Assembly: GCA_963169135.1 (NCBI GenBank)
Contig: CAUJEQ010000245.1
Coordinates: forward strand, 1-14,577
Direction of reading: 5' to 3'
DNA from: Chloroflexota bacterium
GTDB taxonomy: Bacteria; Chloroflexota; Dehalococcoidia; Tepidiformales; Tepidiformaceae
Length of the DNA: 14,577 nt
The position numbers were made by a program, and so were the translations under genes. The notes beneath the pieces were generated by a model. The model was not told where the DNA came from. It saw only the letters and a list, made by a program, of their open reading frames with translations, and did not search any database. Positions within the stretch are counted from its first letter, which is position 1. Each line of letters starts with the position of its first letter. Below, piece after piece: positions 1-5,960 of the stretch.

Positions 1-1
1 G

Positions 2-427
2 GGACAGACGATCGCGCGAATGCTGCTGGAGGCCGGACATGAGGTGGTCCGCCACGACATCGTCGCGGACGACCGCGCGCTCATCGCCGAGCACCTGCGC
101 GTGTGGGCCGACATGGAGATCTGCGACGTCATCCTGACCACGGGCGGCACCGGGCTGACACCGCGGGACCAGACACCGGAGGCGACCCGTGACATCGCCG
201 AGCGGGACGTACCGGGCATCCCGATCGCGCTGATCCAGAACGGGCTCCAGCACACGCCATACGCGGCGCTGACCAGGGGCGTGGCCGTCACGCGGGGACG
301 GACGCTGATCGTGAACCTGCCGGGAAGCCCGAAAGCGGTCACGCAGGGGATGGACGTACTGCTGCCGCTGCTGGGGCACGTTGCGGAATTGTTGGAGGGT
401 CCGCTGGAGCACGAGACGGACGCGTAG
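2..427 (+). CDS. MoaB/MogA-family molybdenum cofactor protein (5' partial)
   Basis: The reading frame is open from base 2, encoding GQTIARMLLEAGHEV before the first internal ATG at 20, so the true start lies left of the window and the N-terminal strand is missing. The MoCF signature TTGGTGLTPRDQTPEA (137-184) and a later NLPGSPKAV loop place it in the MogA/MoaB/cinnamon fold. Family members bind molybdopterin and adenylylate it before MoeA inserts molybdate; MoaB-type proteins have the same fold and are hard to tell from MogA by sequence alone. The visible part, about 141 residues, is most of a typical 160-190 residue protein. It ends in TAG, with 69 bases before the next likely start. A moeA homologue lies 12 kb downstream, so the two cofactor genes are not adjacent. 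The family call is firm; MogA versus MoaB is undecided. Confidence 0.9.
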   Translation, partial: GQTIARMLLEAGHEVVRHDIVADDRALIAEHLRVWADMEICDVILTTGGTGLTPRDQTPEATRDIAERDVPGIPIALIQNGLQHTPYAALTRGVAVTRGRTLIVNLPGSPKAVTQGMDVLLPLLGHVAELLEGPLEHETDA

Positions 428-496
428 CACAGACTATTGCGAACCGTCGTGTGTCACAGTTGGCGCCGCCGCGACTCCGAGGCGCGCGAGGGTGGT

Positions 497-1060
497 ATGT
501 CGACTCTCAAGAACTTCAGCATGCGCCTGATGCTTGCCGCGATGGTGGCGGCGGCTGCCGCGTGCGGCGGTGACGACTCGGAGCGGTGGACCGGCGAAGC
601 CAGTGTCGATTCATTGATCCAGGACATCCTGGATGGCGACCGTGACGCATTCCGTGATGCGCTGGCGACCGTCGAGCACCCATGCAAGCAGCCTGGCACC
701 GCGGACGTTGGCGAACTCCCCTGCCCGGACGGGACAAGTGGAGACACCGCGGAGGTGTTCCAGGTGACCGGCTGTCACGCCGAGTACCGGGCACCAGAAC
801 AATTCAGCGAGGTGGCGGCTGCGTTCTTTGGCGCAGGCAGCGCAGGGGACCACTGGAAGCTCTACGCCGTGTATCGCGGCATCGATGACCTCTTCGGCGA
901 GACGTACCGGGTGGTCTTCGCCGATGACAACGGAGACGGGCGGGCGGCGTGGATACGCGCTTCGGGGAAGGTGGTGCTCGTGGAACTCGGTTGCGGCGCG
1001 ACAGCGCCCGCAGCGTTCGTCGAGGGCGTGACCGGCTTCGTGGTGGCGCCCGGAGACTGA
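497..1060 (+). CDS. Orphan lipoprotein of unknown function
   Basis: I do not recognise a family. The ATG at 497 is preferred over the TTG at 437 because the protein then begins with a textbook lipoprotein signal: a short basic n-region (MSTLKNFSMR), a hydrophobic Leu/Met/Ala stretch, and a lipobox ending AAAC at Cys23, followed by GGDDSE. A G-rich GAGGGTGG just upstream could serve as ribosome binding site. The mature part is about 165 residues, acidic, with four further cysteines (63, 76, 93, 166) that could form two disulfides. The segment FADDNGDGR (141-149) resembles a D-x-N-x-D-G calcium-binding loop, and DGDRDAFRDAL near residue 46 is also acidic. It is predicted to be anchored outside the cytoplasmic membrane. 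It sits 57 bases before trmD on the same strand, but this arrangement suggests no functional link. Confidence 0.65.
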   Translation: MSTLKNFSMRLMLAAMVAAAAACGGDDSERWTGEASVDSLIQDILDGDRDAFRDALATVEHPCKQPGTADVGELPCPDGTSGDTAEVFQVTGCHAEYRAPEQFSEVAAAFFGAGSAGDHWKLYAVYRGIDDLFGETYRVVFADDNGDGRAAWIRASGKVVLVELGCGATAPAAFVEGVTGFVVAPGD

Positions 1061-1117
1061 GCGGCCCCGCGCTTCGCCCTTGCCGCTGAATCGTGAATCG
1101 GCAATGGTGGCTGTGCC

Positions 1118-1813
1118 GTGAGAATCGATGTCCTGACCCTGTTTCCCGACGCCTTCCGTGGGCCGCTCGATGTCTCGATCATCAAGCGGGCGCGCGAGGA
1201 CGGGCTGCTGGACCTCCAGATCCACGATATCCGCGAGCACGCGACCGACCGGCACAGGTCGGTGGACGACTACCCGTTCGGCGGCGGGCAGGGGATGGTG
1301 ATGCGCGTGGACGTGCTCGACCGGGCGCTCCAGTTCGTGCAGGAGCAAGATGGGCCGCCGGGACTGGTGGTGTACCTCTCGCCGCAGGGCGAGGTGCTGA
1401 ACGACCGGATCGTGCGCGAGCTGGCGCGAAACGACAGGCTGGTGCTGGTCTGCGGCCGGTACGAGGGCGTGGATGAACGGTTCGTTGAGCACTGCGTGGA
1501 CCGCGAAGTGTCCATCGGGGACTACATCCTGACCGGCGGGGAGCTGCCGGCGATGGTCCTGATCGACGCGGTGGCTCGGCATATTCCCGGGGCGCTGGGC
1601 GACGAGGTCTCGCCGGAGGAGGAATCCTTCGCGGATGGGTTGCTGGAGCACCCGCAGTACACGCGGCCGGCGGAGTATCGCGGCTGGGAGGTGCCGGAAG
1701 TGCTACTCAGCGGGCATCACGCGAACATCGAGAAGTGGAAGCGCGAGCAGCGGCTGAAACGGACCCAGGAGCGGCGGCCCGACCTGCTGCGCGGTGACGG
1801 GCCTCAGGAATAG
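1118..1813 (+). CDS. trmD: tRNA (guanine37-N1)-methyltransferase TrmD
   Basis: TrmD uses S-adenosylmethionine to methylate N1 of G37 beside the anticodon, preventing +1 frameshifting. The GTG start gives 231 residues, close to the family norm, beginning RIDVLTLFPDAF. Family motifs follow in order: DRHRSVDDYPFGGGQGM (44-60), VYLSPQG (85-91), LVLVCGRYEGVDERF (108-122), VSIGDYILTGGELPA (131-145) of the trefoil-knot SAM site, and SFADGLLEHPQYTRP (170-184). The numbering runs without gaps against E. coli TrmD as I recall it, so Arg154 is kept. Position 169, the catalytic Asp of the E. coli enzyme, is Glu here (codon 1622-1624). The gene is not in the usual rpsP-rimM-trmD-rplS cluster within this window. 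Its stop codon overlaps the end of the phosphatase gene on the other strand by 10 bases. Confidence 0.97.
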   Translation: MRIDVLTLFPDAFRGPLDVSIIKRAREDGLLDLQIHDIREHATDRHRSVDDYPFGGGQGMVMRVDVLDRALQFVQEQDGPPGLVVYLSPQGEVLNDRIVRELARNDRLVLVCGRYEGVDERFVEHCVDREVSIGDYILTGGELPAMVLIDAVARHIPGALGDEVSPEEESFADGLLEHPQYTRPAEYRGWEVPEVLLSGHHANIEKWKREQRLKRTQERRPDLLRGDGPQE

Positions 1814-2310
1814 AGGAGCATGTCGCGGAAGTGCAGGTTGGAGAGCGCGCCGGGCCGAGCCGAGCGGATGCGCTCGACCGCCCCAGGGCCATCGACGCCG
1901 AGGGAGCGGAGGATGAGCCCGGTCACGAGTCCACTGCGGTTCATGCCGTGGGTACACATGACGTAGATGCGCTGTGGGGGCTGTGGGTGTTCGCCGCGGG
2001 CAGCGCGGGCCGCATCGGAAACGACGTGGTCCAGGCGGAGGGACGGCGGAAGCGGTCCATCGTGGTCGGCGAAGACGCAGGCAACCCAGAGACCGGCAGC
2101 CGTGCGGTGAGCGGCCGGCATGTCGCCGGCGCAATCAACGAGCCAGGAGGCGGCGACGACGGACTCGGACACATGATCGCCGATGTAGCTCCGGGCTCCG
2201 CCCATCCAGACTTCGGTACCGGGGTTATCGGCCTCGCCGACGGCAAGCACCAGGCTGGCGCGGGGAACGTCGTGCGGAGTACGGAGTTGGAGCGACGGTT
2301 CTTCGAGCAC
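1804..2310 (-). CDS. Dual-specificity / tyrosine phosphatase-like protein
   Basis: This 168-residue protein carries a cysteine-phosphatase P-loop, VMCTHGMNRSG (117-127). It fits C-x5-R with nucleophile Cys119 and Arg125 and the usual Ser after the Arg. An upstream acidic loop, FADHDGPLPPS (80-90), is a candidate for the general-acid Asp. Such enzymes hydrolyse phospho-Tyr/Ser/Thr, and some act on RNA or nucleotide phosphates; CTHGxNR(S/T)G resembles the loop of mRNA-capping RNA triphosphatases and DUSP11, so the substrate is open. The GTG at 2310 is the first possible start, since an in-frame TGA lies three codons upstream. There is no signal peptide or membrane segment. The C-terminus overlaps trmD by 10 bases, tail to tail. 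The gene is divergent from the TetR regulator across 72 bases. A 164-codon opposite-strand frame lacks any recognisable domain. Confidence 0.8.
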   Translation of the reverse strand: MLEEPSLQLRTPHDVPRASLVLAVGEADNPGTEVWMGGARSYIGDHVSESVVAASWLVDCAGDMPAAHRTAAGLWVACVFADHDGPLPPSLRLDHVVSDAARAARGEHPQPPQRIYVMCTHGMNRSGLVTGLILRSLGVDGPGAVERIRSARPGALSNLHFRDMLLYS

Positions 2311-2318
2311 GCGCCTTC

Positions 2319-2347
2319 ATGGTAGCCGGGGATGTGGACGGAGTCAT
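2319..2347 (-). promoter_or_regulatory. Putative promoter of the phosphatase gene
   Basis: On the - strand, ATGACT (2347-2342) matches the -35 consensus at four of six bases. It is followed by a 17-base spacer and TACCAT (2324-2319), four of six to TATAAT. Transcription from this -10 would begin at or one base before the GTG start at 2310, implying a leaderless or nearly leaderless mRNA. Its -35 shares base 2347 with the TetR promoter's -35 on the other strand. This is read by eye only. Confidence 0.4.
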
Positions 2348-2375
2348 TGCAAGCAAGCACTTGCTTTGCTAGGCT
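2347..2375 (+). promoter_or_regulatory. Putative promoter of the TetR-ABC operon
   Basis: TTGCAA (2347-2352) and TAGGCT (2370-2375) are separated by exactly 17 bases and match sigma-70-type -35 and -10 boxes. The expected transcription start, about 7 bases after the -10, coincides with the GTG at 2383, so the regulator mRNA is probably leaderless. The spacer contains the palindromic operator. Confidence 0.55.
2351..2366. promoter_or_regulatory. Palindromic operator, probable TetR autoregulatory site
   Basis: AAGCAAGCACTTGCTT has two perfect 7-base arms (AAGCAAG / CTTGCTT) around a 2-base centre. It lies between the -35 and -10 of the TetR promoter, so a bound dimer would block RNA polymerase. 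Autoregulation through a palindrome in the regulator's own promoter is usual for TetR proteins. The site also abuts the -35 of the divergent phosphatase promoter. Confidence 0.65.
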
Positions 2376-2382
2376 GGAACGC

Positions 2383-2988
2383 GTGGACAGCGTGCACGAC
2401 CGGCTGCTCGAAGCGGCTCACGCGGTGTTTGCCGAAGAGGGCTTTCGCGGGGCGACGACGCGGAAGATCGCGGCGCGCGCGCGCGTGAACGAGGTGACCC
2501 TGTTCCGCCACTTCGCGAGCAAGGAAGAACTGCTCGCAGAGGCGGTTAGCCGGCAGGTGGAAGCCTCGATCGCCCTGCTGGAGCGCTCACCACTCCCGGT
2601 CGACCCGGCGGACCTCGCAGGAGAACTTCAGCGGTTCCTCACGGCGACCCTGTTCGGGTTTGTGGCCGCCCACCAGGCGGTGCGCACGAGCCTTGGAGAG
2701 TGGGGCCACCACCCGGTACTGGACGATCGCCTCACCGGGACGAGTCGTTATGTCTCGACTGAGATTGAACGGTACCTGGAGGCGGCGCAGGCGCGGGGGC
2801 TCGTCCGGGCCGACGTCGACCACGTGGTGGCGGCGCAGGCGTTGCTCTCCGCGATCTTCGCCTACGGCATGCTCCACGAGATGATGCCGGAGCGATTCCC
2901 ACTCGGGCCAGAGGAGTCGGTTGCCATGTACTTGAAGATCATGCTCGAGGGCCTGGGTGCCAACGAACGAGAAGGAGACGCAGGGTGA
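2383..2988 (+). CDS. TetR/AcrR-family transcriptional regulator
   Basis: An N-terminal helix-turn-helix of the TetR type spans about residues 5-52: RLLEAAHAVFAEEGFRGATT, then KIAARARVNEVTLFRHFASK and EELLAEAV. The remaining 150 residues are a helical ligand-binding and dimerisation region of no recognisable specificity. The frame is open back to an ATG at 2332, but that start would put the promoter and palindrome inside the coding sequence. The GTG at 2383, giving 201 residues, is therefore preferred; a GTG at 2392 is also possible. The stop overlaps the permease start by four bases (GTGA), so the regulator and exporter are probably co-transcribed and translationally coupled. It is likely a repressor of its own operon, released by a compound the pump exports. 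The inducer cannot be read from sequence. Confidence 0.92.
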   Translation: MDSVHDRLLEAAHAVFAEEGFRGATTRKIAARARVNEVTLFRHFASKEELLAEAVSRQVEASIALLERSPLPVDPADLAGELQRFLTATLFGFVAAHQAVRTSLGEWGHHPVLDDRLTGTSRYVSTEIERYLEAAQARGLVRADVDHVVAAQALLSAIFAYGMLHEMMPERFPLGPEESVAMYLKIMLEGLGANEREGDAG

Positions 2989-4088
2989 TTGGGCTGCTCG
3001 AAATCCGGCGCAGGAAGTTCCAGTTCGCGTTGATCGCGCTGATTGTCACACTGATCAGCTACCTGGTGTTGATGATCAACGGCCTGGGGGTTGGCCTGAA
3101 CGAACAGGCGGGGAGCGCCCTGCGCAACTTCGATGCGGACGCGATCGCCTATTCCGATAAGGCGGGGCTGAGCGTGATCCGCTCCGAACTGAGCCAGGAG
3201 CAGGTCGACCGGATCGCGGTTGAGTCGGGCGCAGAAGCAAGCGCTCCGCTCGGGTACATGGCCGCGAACTACCGGAAGGACGGCGGCGAAATTGAATCAG
3301 CCGCATTCCTGGCGTTCGACCCTGGCACGATTGCCGCGCCGAAGGTGGTCGAAGGGCGCATGCTGACGGAGGAAGACGGCGACGGGCTTCTGGTGGATAA
3401 GAGCTTCCTGCGCTATTCGGGGCTGGCCGTGGGCGACACCGTGACCATCTCTGTGCGGCTGGTGGAGCGGGATTTCCGGATCGTGGGCGAGACGAATGAG
3501 GGTGCGTTCTTCTTCCAGCCTTCGGTGTACCTGTTGAGGAGCACCTGGCAGGAACTGAAGTATGGGACCGTGGATGCGGCGACGCCGGTCGCCTCCATCA
3601 TGCTGCTGCAGGGCAACGGCCTCGCCGGGACCAGCGGCCCCGGCTGGGAGGCCGTCTCGAAGAGCACAGCGTTCGCGAACATCGAGGGCGTCTCGGGACA
3701 ACAATCGACGGTGCAGGCGCTGCGCGCGTTCGGCTACCTCATCGGGGGGCTGGTGATCGGGGTGTTCTTCTACGTCCTGACGCTACAGAAGATCGGACAG
3801 ATCGGGATGTTGAAGGCAGTCGGGGCGAGTTCTTTCTTCGTGTTCCGGCAGGTGATGGTGCAGGTGCTGGGCATCAGCCTCGCCGGCGTGGCCGTGGCCA
3901 TCCCGCTCACATGGCTGACCAATCGCGCGATCCAGCAGGCACCGAACCCCGTGCCGATCGCGTTCACGAACGGGACCTTCATCACGACGTCGGTGCTGCT
4001 GGTGCTGATGGCGATGGTGGGCGCCATGTTCTCCGGGCGGCAGGTGGCGAAGGTCGACCCGATCATCGCACTCGGACAGCAGCAGTGA
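2985..4088 (+). CDS. ABC transporter permease, FtsX/HrtB/DevC type
   Basis: This 367-residue membrane protein has the FtsX/MacB layout: one N-terminal transmembrane helix (about 12-34, after the basic EIRRRK), a large extracytoplasmic domain (about 36-245), and three C-terminal helices (about 250-268, 288-311, 331-349). The cytoplasmic loop LQKIGQIGMLKAVGASS (267-283) is the conserved coupling segment of the family. The N-terminus through NFDADAIAYSDKAGLS resembles HrtB heme-efflux permeases as I remember them, and a TetR neighbour also recalls the HrtR-HrtBA arrangement. Heme as substrate is an inference, with DevC-type or other efflux as alternatives. The GTG start at 2985 has a strong AAGGAG (2972-2977) seven bases upstream and overlaps the TetR stop. 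The ATPase follows after 10 bases. Confidence 0.9.
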   Translation: MIGLLEIRRRKFQFALIALIVTLISYLVLMINGLGVGLNEQAGSALRNFDADAIAYSDKAGLSVIRSELSQEQVDRIAVESGAEASAPLGYMAANYRKDGGEIESAAFLAFDPGTIAAPKVVEGRMLTEEDGDGLLVDKSFLRYSGLAVGDTVTISVRLVERDFRIVGETNEGAFFFQPSVYLLRSTWQELKYGTVDAATPVASIMLLQGNGLAGTSGPGWEAVSKSTAFANIEGVSGQQSTVQALRAFGYLIGGLVIGVFFYVLTLQKIGQIGMLKAVGASSFFVFRQVMVQVLGISLAGVAVAIPLTWLTNRAIQQAPNPVPIAFTNGTFITTSVLLVLMAMVGAMFSGRQVAKVDPIIALGQQQ

Positions 4089-4098
4089 GGAGTATTCC

Positions 4099-4797
4099 AT
4101 GAGCGTTACGCTGAGGGTCCACGACCTTTCGAAAACCTACGGCAACGGCGAACGGGCCGTCCAGGCGGTCCGACACGCAAGCTTCTCGACGGAGCCCGGG
4201 GAGTTCGTGGCAGTGGTCGGTCCCAGCGGGTCCGGGAAGACAACGCTGCTGGCCATGGTTGGCGGGCTGCTGACGCCCACAAGCGGGGCGATCGAAGTGA
4301 ACGGCCGGGATATTGCCGGGCTCAACGCGGGGCAACAGGCCGCCTACCGGCGAGAGTCGGTCGGCTATGTGTTCCAGGCGAACAATCTTCTGCCGTTCCT
4401 GACCGCCCGGGAGAACTTGCAGGTGATCAGCCGGATCACCGGGGCCAACGGCCGCGCCGCGCGCCAGCGAGCCGACCAGTTGCTGGAGGAACTCGGACTG
4501 ACGAACCGGGCCAACGCCGTCGCGACCGAACTCAGCGGCGGTGAACGCCAGCGGGTGGCGATCGGGCGGGCATTGATGAATGACCCGGAACTGGTGCTCG
4601 TGGACGAACCGACGGCGAGCCTGGATTCTGCCCGCGGGCGCCAGGTGGTGGAGTCACTCATCCAGGAAGTGAAGAGCCGGGGGAAACTCGGCCTGATGGT
4701 CACGCACGACATGGCAATGGCAGAGCTGGCCGACCGGATCATCGAGATGCACGACGGCAAGCTGAGCGTCCGCGGCAAGCTGGCTGCGTCAGGCTGA
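4099..4797 (+). CDS. ABC transporter ATP-binding protein, HrtA/LolD/MacB type
   Basis: A complete nucleotide-binding subunit of 232 residues. It has Walker A GPSGSGKTT (41-49), Q-loop VFQANNLLPF (91-100), signature ELSGGERQRVAIGRA (144-158), Walker B LVLVDEPTASLD (165-176) and the switch His in VTHD (201-204). It belongs to the group pairing with FtsX-type permeases (LolD, MacB, HrtA, DevA). The run LSGGERQRVAIGRALMNDPE is close to HrtA-type sequences from memory. TGAGGAG, overlapping the permease stop, is a good ribosome binding site eight bases before the ATG. With the preceding permease it should form a (permease)2(ATPase)2 mechanotransmission exporter powered by ATP. No membrane-fusion protein or outer-membrane partner is encoded nearby, which suits a simple two-component pump. 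Confidence 0.95.
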   Translation: MSVTLRVHDLSKTYGNGERAVQAVRHASFSTEPGEFVAVVGPSGSGKTTLLAMVGGLLTPTSGAIEVNGRDIAGLNAGQQAAYRRESVGYVFQANNLLPFLTARENLQVISRITGANGRAARQRADQLLEELGLTNRANAVATELSGGERQRVAIGRALMNDPELVLVDEPTASLDSARGRQVVESLIQEVKSRGKLGLMVTHDMAMAELADRIIEMHDGKLSVRGKLAASG

Positions 4798-4822
4798 CCC
4801 TCAGCCGCGAAGCGCGTAGGAT
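4794..4822 (+). promoter_or_regulatory. Possible promoter for the sugar-phosphate transferase
   Basis: CTGACC (4794-4799), 17 bases, then TAGGAT (4817-4822) form a plausible -35/-10 pair. It would start transcription near 4829, about 20 bases before the ATG at 4849. The -35 overlaps the end of the ATPase gene. The match is modest, and readthrough from the ABC operon is equally possible. Confidence 0.3.
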
Positions 4823-4848
4823 GCTTGCCACGGCGCAATTGCCGCAGG

Positions 4849-5937
4849 ATGCGTTCTTTGGGGCTCGAATTTGGGACGGCCGCGGTTGCATTCCTGGTTG
4901 CATTCCCGCTGACGGCGCTCTTGCGGCTGCCGACGAAGGCCGGACGGCGCGGCGAACTCATCCCCAAGATAGGCGGGCTGAGCATCCTCGCCGCGTTCGT
5001 GGCGGCACCATTCGTGATGGCGCTCTTTTCAGACAAGGCGCGCGACTTCGTGAGCGGCGACTTCAAAGCGTTCCTGGCTCTGGCCGGCACGGGGGCGGTG
5101 GTGTGCGCGGTTGGGGCGCGGGACGACTTCCGCGACGTCGATTGGCGGATCAAGATGGGCGCGCAGGTCGGCGCGGCTGTGGTGCTCTACATCAGCGGGT
5201 TCCGGGTTGGGGAAATGACGCTGCCCGGAGGCGGCACTGTCGAACTGGGGCTGCTCGACCCGGTCGTGACAGTGCTCTGGATTGTGCTGGTGACCAACGC
5301 AATCAACCTGATCGACGGTTACGACGGTGTGGCGGCAGGGGTAGGCGTACTGGTCGCCGGGACCATGTCGTATATCGCCTGGGACCTGGGCCACGACCTG
5401 ATCGCGATGTTGTTCGCCGCGCTGGCGGGGGCGTCGCTGGGCTTCCTGCCGTTCAACCTGACGCGTGCGAGCCGCTTCCTTGGCGATTCTGGCGCCTACT
5501 TGCTGGGGTTCACCATCGCGGGTTTGAGCGTCGACGGGGCGCTGGACTCGACGGGGCGCGTGCCGCTGTACATCCCTCTCGTGGCACTCGGGCTGCCGGT
5601 CCTCGACACGGGCGTTGCGTTCGTGCGACGGGTCCTCGACAACAAGCACCCGTTCCTCGCAGACCACGACCACTTTCACGACCGGATCGAGTGGATGCTC
5701 AAGCTCTCGCCGCTGCAGGTGACCCTGGTGACTTATGTCTTGACGGCGGTGTTCTGTGCTGGCGCAGTCCTCGCGCACACGTGGTACAAGAGTGTGGGAT
5801 CAGCGGTCGTGGGGGCCGGGGTGGCGGTGTTCGCGCTCCTCCTCATCCTCGTTCTCGGCTACGGGACTTCGATGTGGAACTCGGCCCGGATGCTGAGCCT
5901 CCGGGGGAGACCCCCGGGTGCGGAAGAGCGAGTGTGA
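4849..5937 (+). CDS. Polyprenyl-phosphate N-acetylhexosamine-1-phosphate transferase (WecA/TagO/MraY family)
   Basis: This integral membrane enzyme transfers a sugar 1-phosphate from a UDP-sugar to undecaprenyl phosphate, the first step of many cell-wall polysaccharides. With the ATG at 4849 it has 362 residues, the usual WecA size, and about ten hydrophobic segments. Diagnostic loops appear in order: PKIGGLSI (39-46), RDDFRDVDWRIK (91-102) with the Mg-binding Asp pair, NAINLIDGYDGVAAG (150-164), RFLGDSGAYLLGF (209-221), PVLDTGVAF (250-258), and ADHDHFHDRI (271-280) in place of the usual H-x-HHR loop. A TTG at 4825 could add eight residues. The gene follows the ABC operon by about 50 bases and faces pheT with only 12 bases between stop codons. 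An rmlB-like gene 8 kb away also points to surface polysaccharide synthesis. The exact UDP-sugar is unknown. Confidence 0.92.
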   Translation: MRSLGLEFGTAAVAFLVAFPLTALLRLPTKAGRRGELIPKIGGLSILAAFVAAPFVMALFSDKARDFVSGDFKAFLALAGTGAVVCAVGARDDFRDVDWRIKMGAQVGAAVVLYISGFRVGEMTLPGGGTVELGLLDPVVTVLWIVLVTNAINLIDGYDGVAAGVGVLVAGTMSYIAWDLGHDLIAMLFAALAGASLGFLPFNLTRASRFLGDSGAYLLGFTIAGLSVDGALDSTGRVPLYIPLVALGLPVLDTGVAFVRRVLDNKHPFLADHDHFHDRIEWMLKLSPLQVTLVTYVLTAVFCAGAVLAHTWYKSVGSAVVGAGVAVFALLLILVLGYGTSMWNSARMLSLRGRPPGAEERV

Positions 5938-5941
5938 ACGA

Positions 5942-5960
5942 GCGGCGTACTAACCGCCGC
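5942..5960. terminator. Small GC hairpin at a convergent gene junction
   Basis: GCGGCG (5942-5947) and CGCCGC (5955-5960) form a 6-bp stem around a 7-base loop that contains the pheT stop codon. It sits at the tail-to-tail junction and could slow polymerase from either side, but there is no T tract on either strand. It is offered only as the sole terminator-like structure at this junction. Confidence 0.22.

Noticed and set aside
1831..2325. 164-codon + strand frame opposite the phosphatase
   Set aside because: No recognisable domain. The - strand frame carries the C-x5-R phosphatase loop and a matching upstream promoter.
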